Assembly (NCBI GenBank): GCA_900755995.1
Contig: CAAEIM010000156.1
Location: forward strand, 1 to 8,248
Direction: 5' to 3'
Source of the DNA: Clostridia bacterium
GTDB lineage: Bacteria > Bacillota > Clostridia > Oscillospirales > Acutalibacteraceae
Length of the DNA: 8,248 bases
Shown here piece after piece: positions 1 to 5,386 of the stretch; the stretch's first letter is position 1, and every line of letters starts with the position of its first letter. The notes under the pieces were generated by a model. That model worked only from the letters and a program-made list of their open reading frames with translations. It did no database searches and was not told the DNA's origin. A program made the position numbers and the translations under genes.

Positions 1-732
1 CGGTGGCCCCGGCCCCCCGCCGATACGGTTACAAAAGCTAACGTCAATCCTAATTTAAAGAAAATCGCCGCAGCAGGCAGTGCTTCAAGCGAGCCGACTG
101 AGGCTTCGACCACAAAGCCGACGCAGTCTGCTTCAACACAGGCAACGCAGGTTACGACAGTGCAGCCTTCAACTGCCGCAACGACAAAGCCAAAGGAAAC
201 TGAGGCTACGAATGCAGAAACAACCTCTACCGCAGCGTCCACTCAAAGGGCTACAGTTCAATTTGCAACTGCCATTCCCGTTGCCGAACCTGCCGATTAC
301 AATGAACAGTGGAACGCCGGATACCTTGTAGCTATAGATAATCCCGACAAATCATATCAATGCGGACAGGTTACACTCTCCGACCACGACCGTGATTTAC
401 TTGAAAGACTTTGTATGGGCGAGTTTGGCTCAGGCGGATTTGTAGGTGCTGCACTTATTGCTCAATCCGTTAAAGATGCAATGTGCTTTGACGGCTTCAG
501 AAGCGTTGACACAATTATTGCCGACTATCACTACACAGGAAGTACAAATATTCCGGCAAATGATGCCTGCAAGCAAGCGGTAAGATATATATTTGACGAA
601 AACCACGATGCTGTTCAGCACAGAATATTATATATGTATAATCCATTGCTTGTTGACAGTGAATTTCACGAAAGCCAGAACTACATTCTCACCTATGAAG
701 ATGTAAGATTCTTTGACCGCTGGGGTTACTGA
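1..732 (+). CDS. SleB-like cell wall hydrolase, 5' truncated by window edge
   Basis: The frame is open from the first base to the TGA at 730-732 (243 residues), so the real start lies to the left; the ATG at 160 is internal to the linker. Residues 1 to about 95 are a low-complexity linker rich in Thr, Ala, Ser, Pro and Gln, typical of exported wall-associated proteins. From about residue 130 the sequence fits the Hydrolase_2 (SleB/CwlJ) family: ERLCMGEFGSGG with the expected catalytic Glu at residue 141, followed by the AQSVKDAM helix and the FRSVDTII segment. Members of this family cut peptidoglycan; in spores SleB is a lytic transglycosylase of the cortex. The C-terminus (FFDRWGY) is a plausible natural end. 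Lying just upstream of spoVAD supports a spore or germination role, but many clostridial paralogues act on vegetative wall. The signal peptide would be outside the window. Family confidence is good; the precise role is inferred. Confidence 0.8.
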   Translation, partial: RWPRPPADTVTKANVNPNLKKIAAAGSASSEPTEASTTKPTQSASTQATQVTTVQPSTAATTKPKETEATNAETTSTAASTQRATVQFATAIPVAEPADYNEQWNAGYLVAIDNPDKSYQCGQVTLSDHDRDLLERLCMGEFGSGGFVGAALIAQSVKDAMCFDGFRSVDTIIADYHYTGSTNIPANDACKQAVRYIFDENHDAVQHRILYMYNPLLVDSEFHESQNYILTYEDVRFFDRWGY

Positions 733-770
733 TTTAGCTCACATCTCAAAATATTTTTATAAATAATAAG

Positions 771-810
771 CTCCCTTTTGCAGATAATAGTGCAAGAAGG
801 GAGTTTTTTT
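771..810 (+). terminator. Intrinsic terminator overlapping the spoVAD ribosome site
   Basis: The arms CTCCCTTTTGCA (771-782) and TGCAAGAAGGGAG (791-803) form a 12-bp stem with one bulged G (796) and an 8-nt loop, followed by seven T (804-810). This is a standard rho-independent terminator for the hydrolase gene. The 3' arm also contains AAGGGAG (797-803), the Shine-Dalgarno for the ATG at 811, with the T-tract as the 7-nt spacer. Transcripts reading through from upstream would have the spoVAD ribosome site buried in the stem. Confidence 0.8.
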
Positions 811-1821
811 ATGATACGAAGAATAGGTGCCCGCACACTCGGCTTTGAGGAAATGCCTTCTATAATCGGCTATGCCTCGGTTGCAGGCAAAAAAGAAAGC
901 GAAGGTCCTCTCGGCAAAGGCTTTGATAAAATTATTTATGACAGTTACAATGGCAAAAACACTTATGAGCAGGCTGAAAGCACTCTGCAATTTACCGCAG
1001 TTGAAACCGCACTGCAAAAAGCAGGGGTTAAAGCTGAGGAAATAGACTACATTTTTGCAGGTGATTTGCTGAACCAGTGTATATCCTCAAGCTTTGGACT
1101 GCGTGATTTTAACATCGCATATCTTGGGCAATACGGGGCTTGCTCTACAATGGCTCAGGGACTTTTGATGACTGCTGTTTTTGTTGAAAGCGGAGCGGCA
1201 AACACCGCCGCCTGCGTTACCTCATCTCACTTTGCCTCGGCAGAGCGACAGTATCGCTTTCCGCTTGAATACGGAGGAGTGCGAACTCCTACTGCTCAGT
1301 GGACGGTAACAGGTTCCGGCTGCTGTATTGTGAGAAATACTAAAAAGGGAGCTTGTATTGCACGGGCAACCGCAGGCAAAATTGTTGACCTCGGAGTGAC
1401 CGACGCAAATAATATGGGTGCTGCAATGGCACCTGCTGCCGCTCAAACCTTTTTGGATTATTTTAAAGACACTCAGACAAAGCCTTCTGACTATGATGCA
1501 ATTTTTACCGGCGACTTAGGACTTGTCGGCAGCAGATCCCTTTACGACTTACTTTCACTGGAAAATATCGACATTAAGCCAAATCACCGTGACTGCGGTA
1601 TGATGATTTTTGACCTTGAAAAGCAGGATGTTCACGCAGGAGGCTCGGGCTGCGGCTGTGCCGGTTCAATTTTATGCTCCGAAATTTTAAATTCAGTAAC
1701 ATCGGGCAAATACAAAAACATCCTTTTTATGGCTACAGGCGCACTGATGAGTCCTACCTCATCGGGACAGGGAGAAAGCATTCCCTCTGTGGCCCATTTA
1801 ATCAACATAAAATCGAGATAA
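811..1821 (+). CDS. spoVAD: Stage V sporulation protein AD (SpoVAD)
   Basis: The protein has 336 residues, close to the roughly 338 of the Bacillus protein. SpoVAD has a thiolase-like fold, binds dipicolinic acid, and is part of the SpoVA machinery that moves Ca-DPA into the developing spore and out at germination. Recognisable family blocks are EGPLGKGFDK (31-40), FAGDLLNQC (82-90), GACST with Cys111 at the thiolase nucleophile position, TSSHFASAERQYRFPLEYGG (138-156 region), WTVTGSG (164-170), VDLGVTDANNMGAAMAPAA (192-210), FTGDLG (232-237), DCGMMIFD (261-268), GGSGCGC (277-283) and GESIPSVAH near the end. The start is the ATG at 811, preceded by AAGGGAG at 7 nt spacing; an in-frame TTG at 778 lies inside the terminator stem and has no ribosome site. 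spoVAC and spoVAE, its usual neighbours, are not adjacent. I could not find a convincing sigma-G promoter in the short upstream gap. Confidence 0.96.
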   Translation: MIRRIGARTLGFEEMPSIIGYASVAGKKESEGPLGKGFDKIIYDSYNGKNTYEQAESTLQFTAVETALQKAGVKAEEIDYIFAGDLLNQCISSSFGLRDFNIAYLGQYGACSTMAQGLLMTAVFVESGAANTAACVTSSHFASAERQYRFPLEYGGVRTPTAQWTVTGSGCCIVRNTKKGACIARATAGKIVDLGVTDANNMGAAMAPAAAQTFLDYFKDTQTKPSDYDAIFTGDLGLVGSRSLYDLLSLENIDIKPNHRDCGMMIFDLEKQDVHAGGSGCGCAGSILCSEILNSVTSGKYKNILFMATGALMSPTSSGQGESIPSVAHLINIKSR

Positions 1822-1854
1822 TTTTTACAAAAACCCTGTTCAAAACAAATTTCT

Positions 1855-1865
1855 TATGTTATAAT
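1855..1865 (+). promoter_or_regulatory. Extended -10 promoter for the PAP2 gene
   Basis: TATG-T-TATAAT (1855-1865) matches the TRTGnTATAAT extended -10 of Gram-positive sigma-A promoters exactly. The -35 region 17 bp upstream (TGTTCA, 1837-1842) is poor, as is common with extended -10 sites. Transcription would start near 1872, giving a leader of about 124 nt. There is no terminator hairpin between spoVAD and this promoter, so some read-through from spoVAD is also possible. Confidence 0.65.
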
Positions 1866-1883
1866 GATGATGTATCAAATCTA

Positions 1884-1911
1884 TGTTACAACTGTAACTT
1901 ACCTGTAACAG
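1884..1911 (+). promoter_or_regulatory. Candidate BlaI/CopY-type operator
   Basis: The 14-bp dyad GTTACAACTGTAAC (1885-1898) contains TACAACTGTA, which fits the TACAnnTGTA core recognised by BlaI/MecI/CopY-family winged-helix repressors. A further half-site, CTGTAACAG (1903-1911), follows, and TGTTACA (1884-1890) and TGTAACA (1904-1910) form a second perfect inverted pair. The cluster sits about 13 to 40 nt after the predicted transcription start, a position suited to repression. No BlaI-family gene is in the window, so the match is by consensus only. Confidence 0.4.
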
Positions 1912-1938
1912 GATATTATTTATTGTCTGAGAAATTCG

Positions 1939-1964
1939 CTGTTAATTTAAGTGAAATTTAACAG
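1939..1964 (+). promoter_or_regulatory. Hairpin in the PAP2 leader
   Basis: CTGTTAA (1939-1945) and TTAACAG (1958-1964) are perfectly complementary, and an inner TTT/AAA pairing can extend the stem. It lies 16 nt before the AGGAG ribosome site of the PAP2 gene. The stem is AT-rich and weak and has no T-tract, so it is not a terminator. Any regulatory role is uncertain. Confidence 0.3.
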
Positions 1965-1995
1965 TATAAATGTTATGATTAGGAGTTTTTGTTTT

Positions 1996-2526
1996 ATGTT
2001 CGGTAGAATTCAGACTGTTGATAACAAGGTCCTATATAATATAAGAAAAATTCACAAGCCGGCACTGACCAGAATTATGGTTACTGCTTCAAGGCTTGGC
2101 AACGTGGGACTTGTATGGTGGACAATATGCATTCCGTTCTTCGTTGTGCCTGAATGGAGAAAAACCGGCTTTAACTTTGTTTTTTCTCTGTGTTTGGCTC
2201 ACCTTATGGGGGAAATTATAATTAAACATCTTGTAAAAAGGACACGCCCTTGTCATCTCCTTGAGGACGAGGATCAGATTATCGACAGGCCAAGGTTTTA
2301 TTCCTTCCCCTCCGGACACACCACGGCTTCGTTTGCGTTTGCCGGAACAGCACTTCTCAGATGTCAGCCTTCGGTATGTATGTCTATTCTTGCACTTGCT
2401 ACCCTCATTAGCTTTTCAAGAATTTATCTCAGAGTTCACTATCTCACAGATGTTGTCTGCGGTATGATTCTCGGACTTACCTGCGGTATTGTTTCGGTTT
2501 TACTTTTTAATAATGTATTTGTTTAA
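1996..2526 (+). CDS. PAP2-family membrane phosphatase
   Basis: The protein has 176 residues with several hydrophobic membrane segments (about 36-51, 59-75, 110-121, 126-141 and 153-171). All three signature motifs of the PAP2/phosphatidate phosphatase superfamily are intact: KHLVKRTRP (77-85, the K-x6-RP motif), PSGH (105-108) and SRIYLRVHYLTD (141-152, SR-x5-H-x3-D). His108 and His148 are the expected phosphoryl-transfer residues. Family members dephosphorylate lipid phosphates, including undecaprenyl diphosphate (BcrC type) and phosphatidylglycerol phosphate, at the membrane; the substrate cannot be decided here. The start is the ATG at 1996, with AGGAG at 1981-1985 and 10 nt spacing. An in-frame GTG at 1951 lies inside a leader hairpin and would add 15 residues without a ribosome site. 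The gene has its own promoter and a possible repressor site, and ends before a strong terminator. Confidence 0.9.
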   Translation: MFGRIQTVDNKVLYNIRKIHKPALTRIMVTASRLGNVGLVWWTICIPFFVVPEWRKTGFNFVFSLCLAHLMGEIIIKHLVKRTRPCHLLEDEDQIIDRPRFYSFPSGHTTASFAFAGTALLRCQPSVCMSILALATLISFSRIYLRVHYLTDVVCGMILGLTCGIVSVLLFNNVFV

Positions 2527-2550
2527 CCTGATATTTTTAACCTAATCGGC

Positions 2551-2587
2551 AACACGCCCCGTCTTTGCGACAGGGCGTGTTTTATTT
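2551..2587 (+). terminator. Terminator of the PAP2 gene
   Basis: AACACGCCC and GGGCGTGTT pair, with an inner GTC/GAC extension across a C/A mismatch, and the stem runs into TTTTATTT. It is GC-rich, with a T-tract on the + strand, 25 nt after the PAP2 stop. Confidence 0.88.
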
Positions 2588-2598
2588 ATCGACAAACT

Positions 2599-2632
2599 AA
2601 GCGGGCGTGCATTTCAGATTGCACGCCCGCTT
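2599..2632 (-). terminator. Convergent hairpin ending the amt-glnB transcript
   Basis: The perfect 13-bp stem AAGCGGGCGTGCA (2599-2611) / TGCACGCCCGCTT (2620-2632) has an 8-nt loop and starts 3 nt after the glnB stop codon. On the - strand it is followed by TTAGTTTGT, an interrupted T-run. It shares the GGGCGTG/CACGCCC core with the terminator beside it. Confidence 0.75.
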
Positions 2633-2635
2633 GTA

Positions 2636-3019
2636 TTAATCATCAAAATTAGGAGTTTGAATGGCATCGTAGCCTGTTTCACCGGTACGGATTTTAACCG
2701 CCTGCTTTAAGTAATAGCTGAATATCTTGCCGTCACCCGGATTGCCCGTAAACGCAGTCTTTTTAATAGCTTCAATGGTCTTTTGCTCCCATTCCTCAGA
2801 CGAAACCACTATCTCAAACTTAATTTTAGGCAAAACCTGAACATCAACCTTCTGACCTCTTACATATTCCGACATACCTCTTTGAATACCACAGCCTACA
2901 ACCTGATAGGCGGTAATGCCGTTTACACCTATATCCATAAGTGCCTTTTTAACATCGAGGAACATTTCCTCTCTGACAACAGCTTCTATTTTGATAAGCT
3001 GAACATCGTTTTTATCCAT
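2636..3019 (-). CDS. glnB: Nitrogen regulatory protein PII
   Basis: The protein has 127 residues and spans the whole PII family. PII trimers sense 2-oxoglutarate and ATP/ADP and control nitrogen uptake, including by plugging Amt channels with the T-loop. Visible features are a GxQxG block at the base of the T-loop with Gln46 (E. coli Gln39), EYVRG (51-55), LPK with Lys65 (E. coli Lys58), the B-loop TGNPGDGKIF (91-100) and KIRTGE (109-114). The E. coli uridylylation site Tyr51 corresponds to Val58, and Tyr46 to Val53, so control by GlnD uridylylation is unlikely; this is usual in Firmicutes. There is an N-terminal extension of about 7 residues. The start ATG (3019-3017) has GGAGG 10 nt upstream. 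It is the second gene after amt, from which it is separated by a 175-bp MITE-like element. The name glnK would serve equally well. Confidence 0.95.
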   Translation of the reverse strand: MDKNDVQLIKIEAVVREEMFLDVKKALMDIGVNGITAYQVVGCGIQRGMSEYVRGQKVDVQVLPKIKFEIVVSSEEWEQKTIEAIKKTAFTGNPGDGKIFSYYLKQAVKIRTGETGYDAIQTPNFDD

Positions 3020-3040
3020 AATATTTTATCCTCCGTTATC

Positions 3041-3215
3041 AGGAAGCACTGATTAAATCGTTTGTGCATATTGCGCTGTCAGATTTTTCGTTGGGTTGCA
3101 CAAACAAACCGCAGTAATGCTGTCGCATTACGAGGATTTTTTGGGCAGCCCGGCGAGAAATATGCAAGCAAGATGTGCAAACAGCTTTCAGCGTGATTTA
3201 TTCAGTGGTTCCTTA
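3041..3215. mobile_element. MITE-like element inserted between amt and glnB
   Basis: This 175-bp non-coding segment has terminal inverted repeats matching at 17 of 19 positions: AGGAAGCACTGATTAAATC (3041-3059) and the complement of GATTTATTCAGTGGTTCCT (3195-3213). A subterminal pair, 3060-3074 and 3168-3182, matches at 12 of 15. Inside are two more hairpins: GTTTGTGCA (3060-3068) with TGCACAAAC (3097-3105), and GTAATGC (3114-3120) with GCATTAC (3125-3131). The direct repeat GTTATC flanks it at 3035-3040 and 3216-3221; on the right a TA lies between the inverted repeat and the direct repeat. The element touches the amt stop codon. Deleting it plus one direct-repeat copy gives a continuous amt end reading GAT AAC GGA GGA TAA, with the glnB ribosome site GGAGG inside it and the glnB ATG 6 nt later. 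That is how tightly coupled genes usually look. There is no transposase, so it would have moved in trans. Confidence 0.75.
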
Positions 3216-4463
3216 GTTATCAAGTCCGTTAAATGACGGGTAAGCGGCTTCGCCGTGCTGAGTAATATCAAGGCCGAGCATTTCATCTCTTTTGCTGACT
3301 CTGATTTTTCCGGTAATTATTCTTGTAAGGCCGTAGCAAACGAGTGTGCCGACAACTGCAATCACAACAGTAATACCTATGCCTGCTGCCTGTGCGCCAA
3401 ACTGAGCAAACTCACCGTATATAATTCCGTTGCCTGCGTCAGGATTGATGGCTGCGCTTGAGAACACACCTGTGAGCAGTCCGCCCCATATACCGCCCGT
3501 ACCGTGACAACTGAATGCATCAAGGGCATCGTCAAAGCCGAATTTCTTTTTGCCGTATGAAATCATAAGATAGCAAACAGGGCTTGTTGTAAAGCCGATT
3601 ATAACAGCTGCCCAAATCGGGACAAAGCCTGCTCCGGGTGTAATGCCTACAAGACCGGCAATCATACCCGTGCTTGCTCCGATGAGCGTGGGCTTTTTGT
3701 TTTTAACAACATCACACAGCATCCACGAAAGAATAGCAGCAGCGGCGGAAACAGCCGTTGTCATAAATGCGTGAGCCGCAGTTCCGTTTGATTCAAGTGC
3801 TGAGCCTGCATTAAAGCCGAACCAGCCGAACATAAGGAGGGAAGCACCGAGAACTACTGTAGGAATATTGTGGATTCTGTAATTTGCGTGTTCGTAATCA
3901 TGGCGTTTGCCAAGGATTATACAGAGCACCAACGCTGATACACCCGAGCTGATATGTACAACATCGCCGCCGGCAAAATCAAGTGCGCCGATTCCGTCAA
4001 GACCGAGCAAGCCGCCGTCTGCCCATACCATATGAGCAAGAGGATAATAAACAAGCAGTGACCAGAAGATAGTGAAAACAAAGATTGACTTGAATTTCAT
4101 TCTTCCTGCAACCGCACCTGTAATAAGAGCAGGGGTGATTATAGCAAACATCATCTGAAAACCGCAGAACACGATATTCGGAATTGAAGCTCCATCGGTG
4201 TAGCCCTCCGTAAGAGAAACTCCCTCAAGACCTATCCAGCTCAAATTGCCGATAAAGCCGTTGTCGCTCGGAGCAAATGAGAGTGAGTAGCCGAAAAGCA
4301 CCCACATAACAATTCCTGTGCCTATGATAAAAATTGAAGTCATCATAGTGTTGACTACATTCTTTTTGCGGACAAGTCCGCCGTAAAACATTGCTAGACC
4401 CGGCGTCATAAGAAACACAAACGCCGAGCAAATCAGCATAAAGCCGATATTTCCTGTATCCAT
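3213..4463 (-). CDS. amt: Ammonium transporter, Amt/Mep/Rh family
   Basis: The protein has 416 residues and about 11 membrane segments, the usual Amt size. Amt trimers conduct ammonium/ammonia across the cytoplasmic membrane. The core signatures are present: the N-terminal FYGGLVRKKN block (26-35), CGFQMMFA (100-107) at the periplasmic gate, LDFAGGDVVHISSG (161-174) with the conserved Asp162 and pore His170, FGFNAGSAL (215-223), and CHGTGGIWGG (319-328) with the second pore His320. The cytosolic tail (RDEMLGLDITQHGEAAYP) is the conserved PII-responsive C-terminus. The start is the ATG at 4463 with GGAGG (4475-4471) at 7 nt spacing; an in-frame upstream codon at 4499 lies within the leader terminator and is unlikely. 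The gene leads an operon with glnB. The stop TAA abuts the inserted element; the pre-insertion protein was probably two Gly residues longer. Expression probably depends on the leader described separately. Confidence 0.96.
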   Translation of the reverse strand: MDTGNIGFMLICSAFVFLMTPGLAMFYGGLVRKKNVVNTMMTSIFIIGTGIVMWVLFGYSLSFAPSDNGFIGNLSWIGLEGVSLTEGYTDGASIPNIVFCGFQMMFAIITPALITGAVAGRMKFKSIFVFTIFWSLLVYYPLAHMVWADGGLLGLDGIGALDFAGGDVVHISSGVSALVLCIILGKRHDYEHANYRIHNIPTVVLGASLLMFGWFGFNAGSALESNGTAAHAFMTTAVSAAAAILSWMLCDVVKNKKPTLIGASTGMIAGLVGITPGAGFVPIWAAVIIGFTTSPVCYLMISYGKKKFGFDDALDAFSCHGTGGIWGGLLTGVFSSAAINPDAGNGIIYGEFAQFGAQAAGIGITVVIAVVGTLVCYGLTRIITGKIRVSKRDEMLGLDITQHGEAAYPSFNGLDN

Positions 4464-4490
4464 TTTTAATCCTCCACATAAACCGTTTGC

Positions 4491-4568
4491 AAAAAACAAG
4501 GTTCACCGTGTTTATGATTTGCAGGAAAATAAATTAAAATTGCAAATTCATCAAAACAAAGTGAACCT
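4491..4568 (-). promoter_or_regulatory. amt leader hairpin with U-tract, probable attenuator
   Basis: Read on the - strand, AGGTTCAC (4568-4561) pairs with GTGAACCT (4506-4499). Inside it TGTTT pairs with AAACA, and ATGAATTTGCA (4551-4541) pairs with TGCAAATCAT (4523-4514) with one bulged A. About 23 base pairs form one long, slightly interrupted hairpin, followed by TTTTTT (4496-4491). It lies in the amt 5' leader, 15 nt before the GGAGG, with no upstream gene on that strand for it to terminate. Upstream, AACCTC (4616-4611, - strand) is complementary to GAGGTT (4569-4564), which overlaps the 5' arm of the terminator and could act as an antiterminator. I do not recognise a known riboswitch class. 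Confidence 0.6.
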
Positions 4569-4599
4569 CGTCGTTCGTAAATATTCATTTTTATTTTCA

Positions 4600-4631
4600 G
4601 ATAGAGATAAGAGGTTTTCCGGAAACTATCT
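4600..4631 (-). promoter_or_regulatory. Upstream leader hairpin of amt
   Basis: AGATAG (- strand, 4631-4626) pairs with CTATCT (4605-4600), enclosing the palindrome TTTCCGGAAA and the AACCTC segment that could pair with the terminator arm. It begins within a few bases of the predicted transcript start. It is likely one conformation of a switching leader; its role is inferred. Confidence 0.35.
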
Positions 4632-4643
4632 TTCACTGCTTAA

Positions 4644-4672
4644 ATTATATCCCCTTTTCCTCCCTTTGTCAA
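4644..4672 (-). promoter_or_regulatory. Consensus sigma-A promoter for amt-glnB
   Basis: Read on the - strand, TTGACA (4672-4667), a 17-bp spacer and TATAAT (4649-4644) match both consensus hexamers exactly. Transcription would start near 4637, giving a leader of about 174 nt before the amt ATG. Such a strong core promoter on a nitrogen-scavenging gene suggests that regulation comes after initiation, through the leader hairpin, or from a repressor. Confidence 0.85.
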
Positions 4673-4909
4673 TACCTATCACAAAAAATAAACTAAATTT
4701 TTACCAAATCACCGTTTAGCATATGCAAAACTCAAATTTTATCATTTTGCAGGATTTGTTTTAAAACTTTCATTTTTAGGATAAGCACAAAACTATTTTT
4801 CGGCACAGAACCGTATAAATACCGAGAAAATGACCGCAACCGTATGTATCAGCTTTTATTGTGCTGCATTTTGCCACGATTTTTAACATACTTTGTAAGG
4901 ATTAATATG
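4673..4909. other. AT-rich spacer between divergent promoters
   Basis: No supported gene is seen here. The stretch is AT-rich. The only repeat noted is an imperfect direct repeat, AACCGTATAAAT (4809-4820) and AACCGTATGTAT (4838-4849), matching at 10 of 12 positions with starts 29 bp apart. It could be a regulator site for the HTH-ABC operon, about 60 to 100 bp upstream of its promoter, but support is weak. Confidence 0.4.
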
Positions 4910-4938
4910 TTGTTGAGATAAATTTGCCGTGATATACT
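4910..4938 (+). promoter_or_regulatory. Promoter of the HTH-ABC-acyltransferase operon
   Basis: TGATATACT (4930-4938) is an extended -10 (TGn plus TATACT). TTGTTG (4910-4915), 17 bp upstream, is a partial -35. The start of transcription would fall near 4945, just before the AAAGG ribosome site. This favours the ATG at 4961 over the one at 4943 as the first codon of the regulator gene. Confidence 0.6.
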
Positions 4939-4960
4939 AAATATGAAAGGTGTGAATAAT

Positions 4961-5377
4961 ATGATTGATATGAATTTGAAGCTTTTGCGCAAAAGCAAGG
5001 GCTTTTCACAGGAAGAAGTGGCAGAAAAAATAAATGTTTCTCGTCAATCTGTAGCAAAATGGGAAAACGGCGAGAGCATTCCCGACGTTATCAAGTGCAG
5101 TGAGCTTGCCGACCTTTACGAGGTTACTCTTGACGAGCTTGTGTACAGCAATATTACCCCTGAGAACGTCAATTCGGAAGACACAACCGAAGATAAGTTT
5201 GTTTTCGGCGTTGTAAAGGTTGGCGAACGTGGGCAAATTGTAATACCAAAATACGCCAGAGAGGTTTTTAAAATTAATCCCGGCGACAAGCTTATTGTGG
5301 TAGGCGACCGAAAAAAAGGAATCGGAATTGGTAAGCTTAATCCGTCCATTGCAAAAGACTTTGTATTTGAGGAATGA
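4961..5377 (+). CDS. XRE-HTH / AbrB-SpoVT fusion transcriptional regulator
   Basis: The protein has 138 residues and two DNA-binding modules. Residues 4-60 form an XRE helix-turn-helix (LKLLRKSKGFSQEEVAEKI, then VSRQSVAKWENGESIPD, the classic recognition-helix pattern). Residues 82-128 form an AbrB/MazE/SpoVT swapped-hairpin domain (VKVGERGQIVIPKYAREVF, then INPGDKLIVVGD). The start at 4961 has AAAGG at 10 nt spacing; ATG 4943 precedes or coincides with the likely transcript start, and ATG 4970 is a further alternative. The gene stop (TGA, 5375-5377) overlaps the ribosome site of the ABC ATPase, so the two are translationally close. It is probably the cassette's own regulator, binding near its promoter; ligand and targets are unknown. 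Confidence 0.85.
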   Translation: MIDMNLKLLRKSKGFSQEEVAEKINVSRQSVAKWENGESIPDVIKCSELADLYEVTLDELVYSNITPENVNSEDTTEDKFVFGVVKVGERGQIVIPKYAREVFKINPGDKLIVVGDRKKGIGIGKLNPSIAKDFVFEE

Positions 5378-5386
5378 GGAATTACT

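Noticed and set aside
733..770. Sigma-G promoter for spoVAD
   Set aside because: The AT-rich gap has loose resemblance to a -10 (AATAATA) but no credible -35 at the right distance, and a terminator follows at once.
778..810. TTG at 778 as the spoVAD start
   Set aside because: It lies inside a terminator stem with no ribosome site; the ATG at 811 has AAGGGAG at 7 nt and gives a protein of the family length.
3114..3131. GTAATGC/GCATTAC hairpin as a terminator between amt and glnB
   Set aside because: The stem is short and is followed on the - strand by TGCGGTTTGTTTG rather than a real T-tract; it is better explained as part of the MITE-like element.
3041..3215. CRISPR or attachment site
   Set aside because: There are only paired terminal inverted repeats and internal hairpins, no regularly spaced direct repeats, and no integrase nearby.
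4464..4499. Upstream in-frame start for amt at 4499
   Set aside because: It falls inside the leader hairpin and U-tract; the ATG at 4463 has a strong GGAGG and gives the usual Amt N-terminus.
4830..4886. 18-codon ORF on the + strand, Cys-rich, in the divergent spacer
   Set aside because: No Shine-Dalgarno and no recognisable family; its length is what chance gives in AT-rich DNA.
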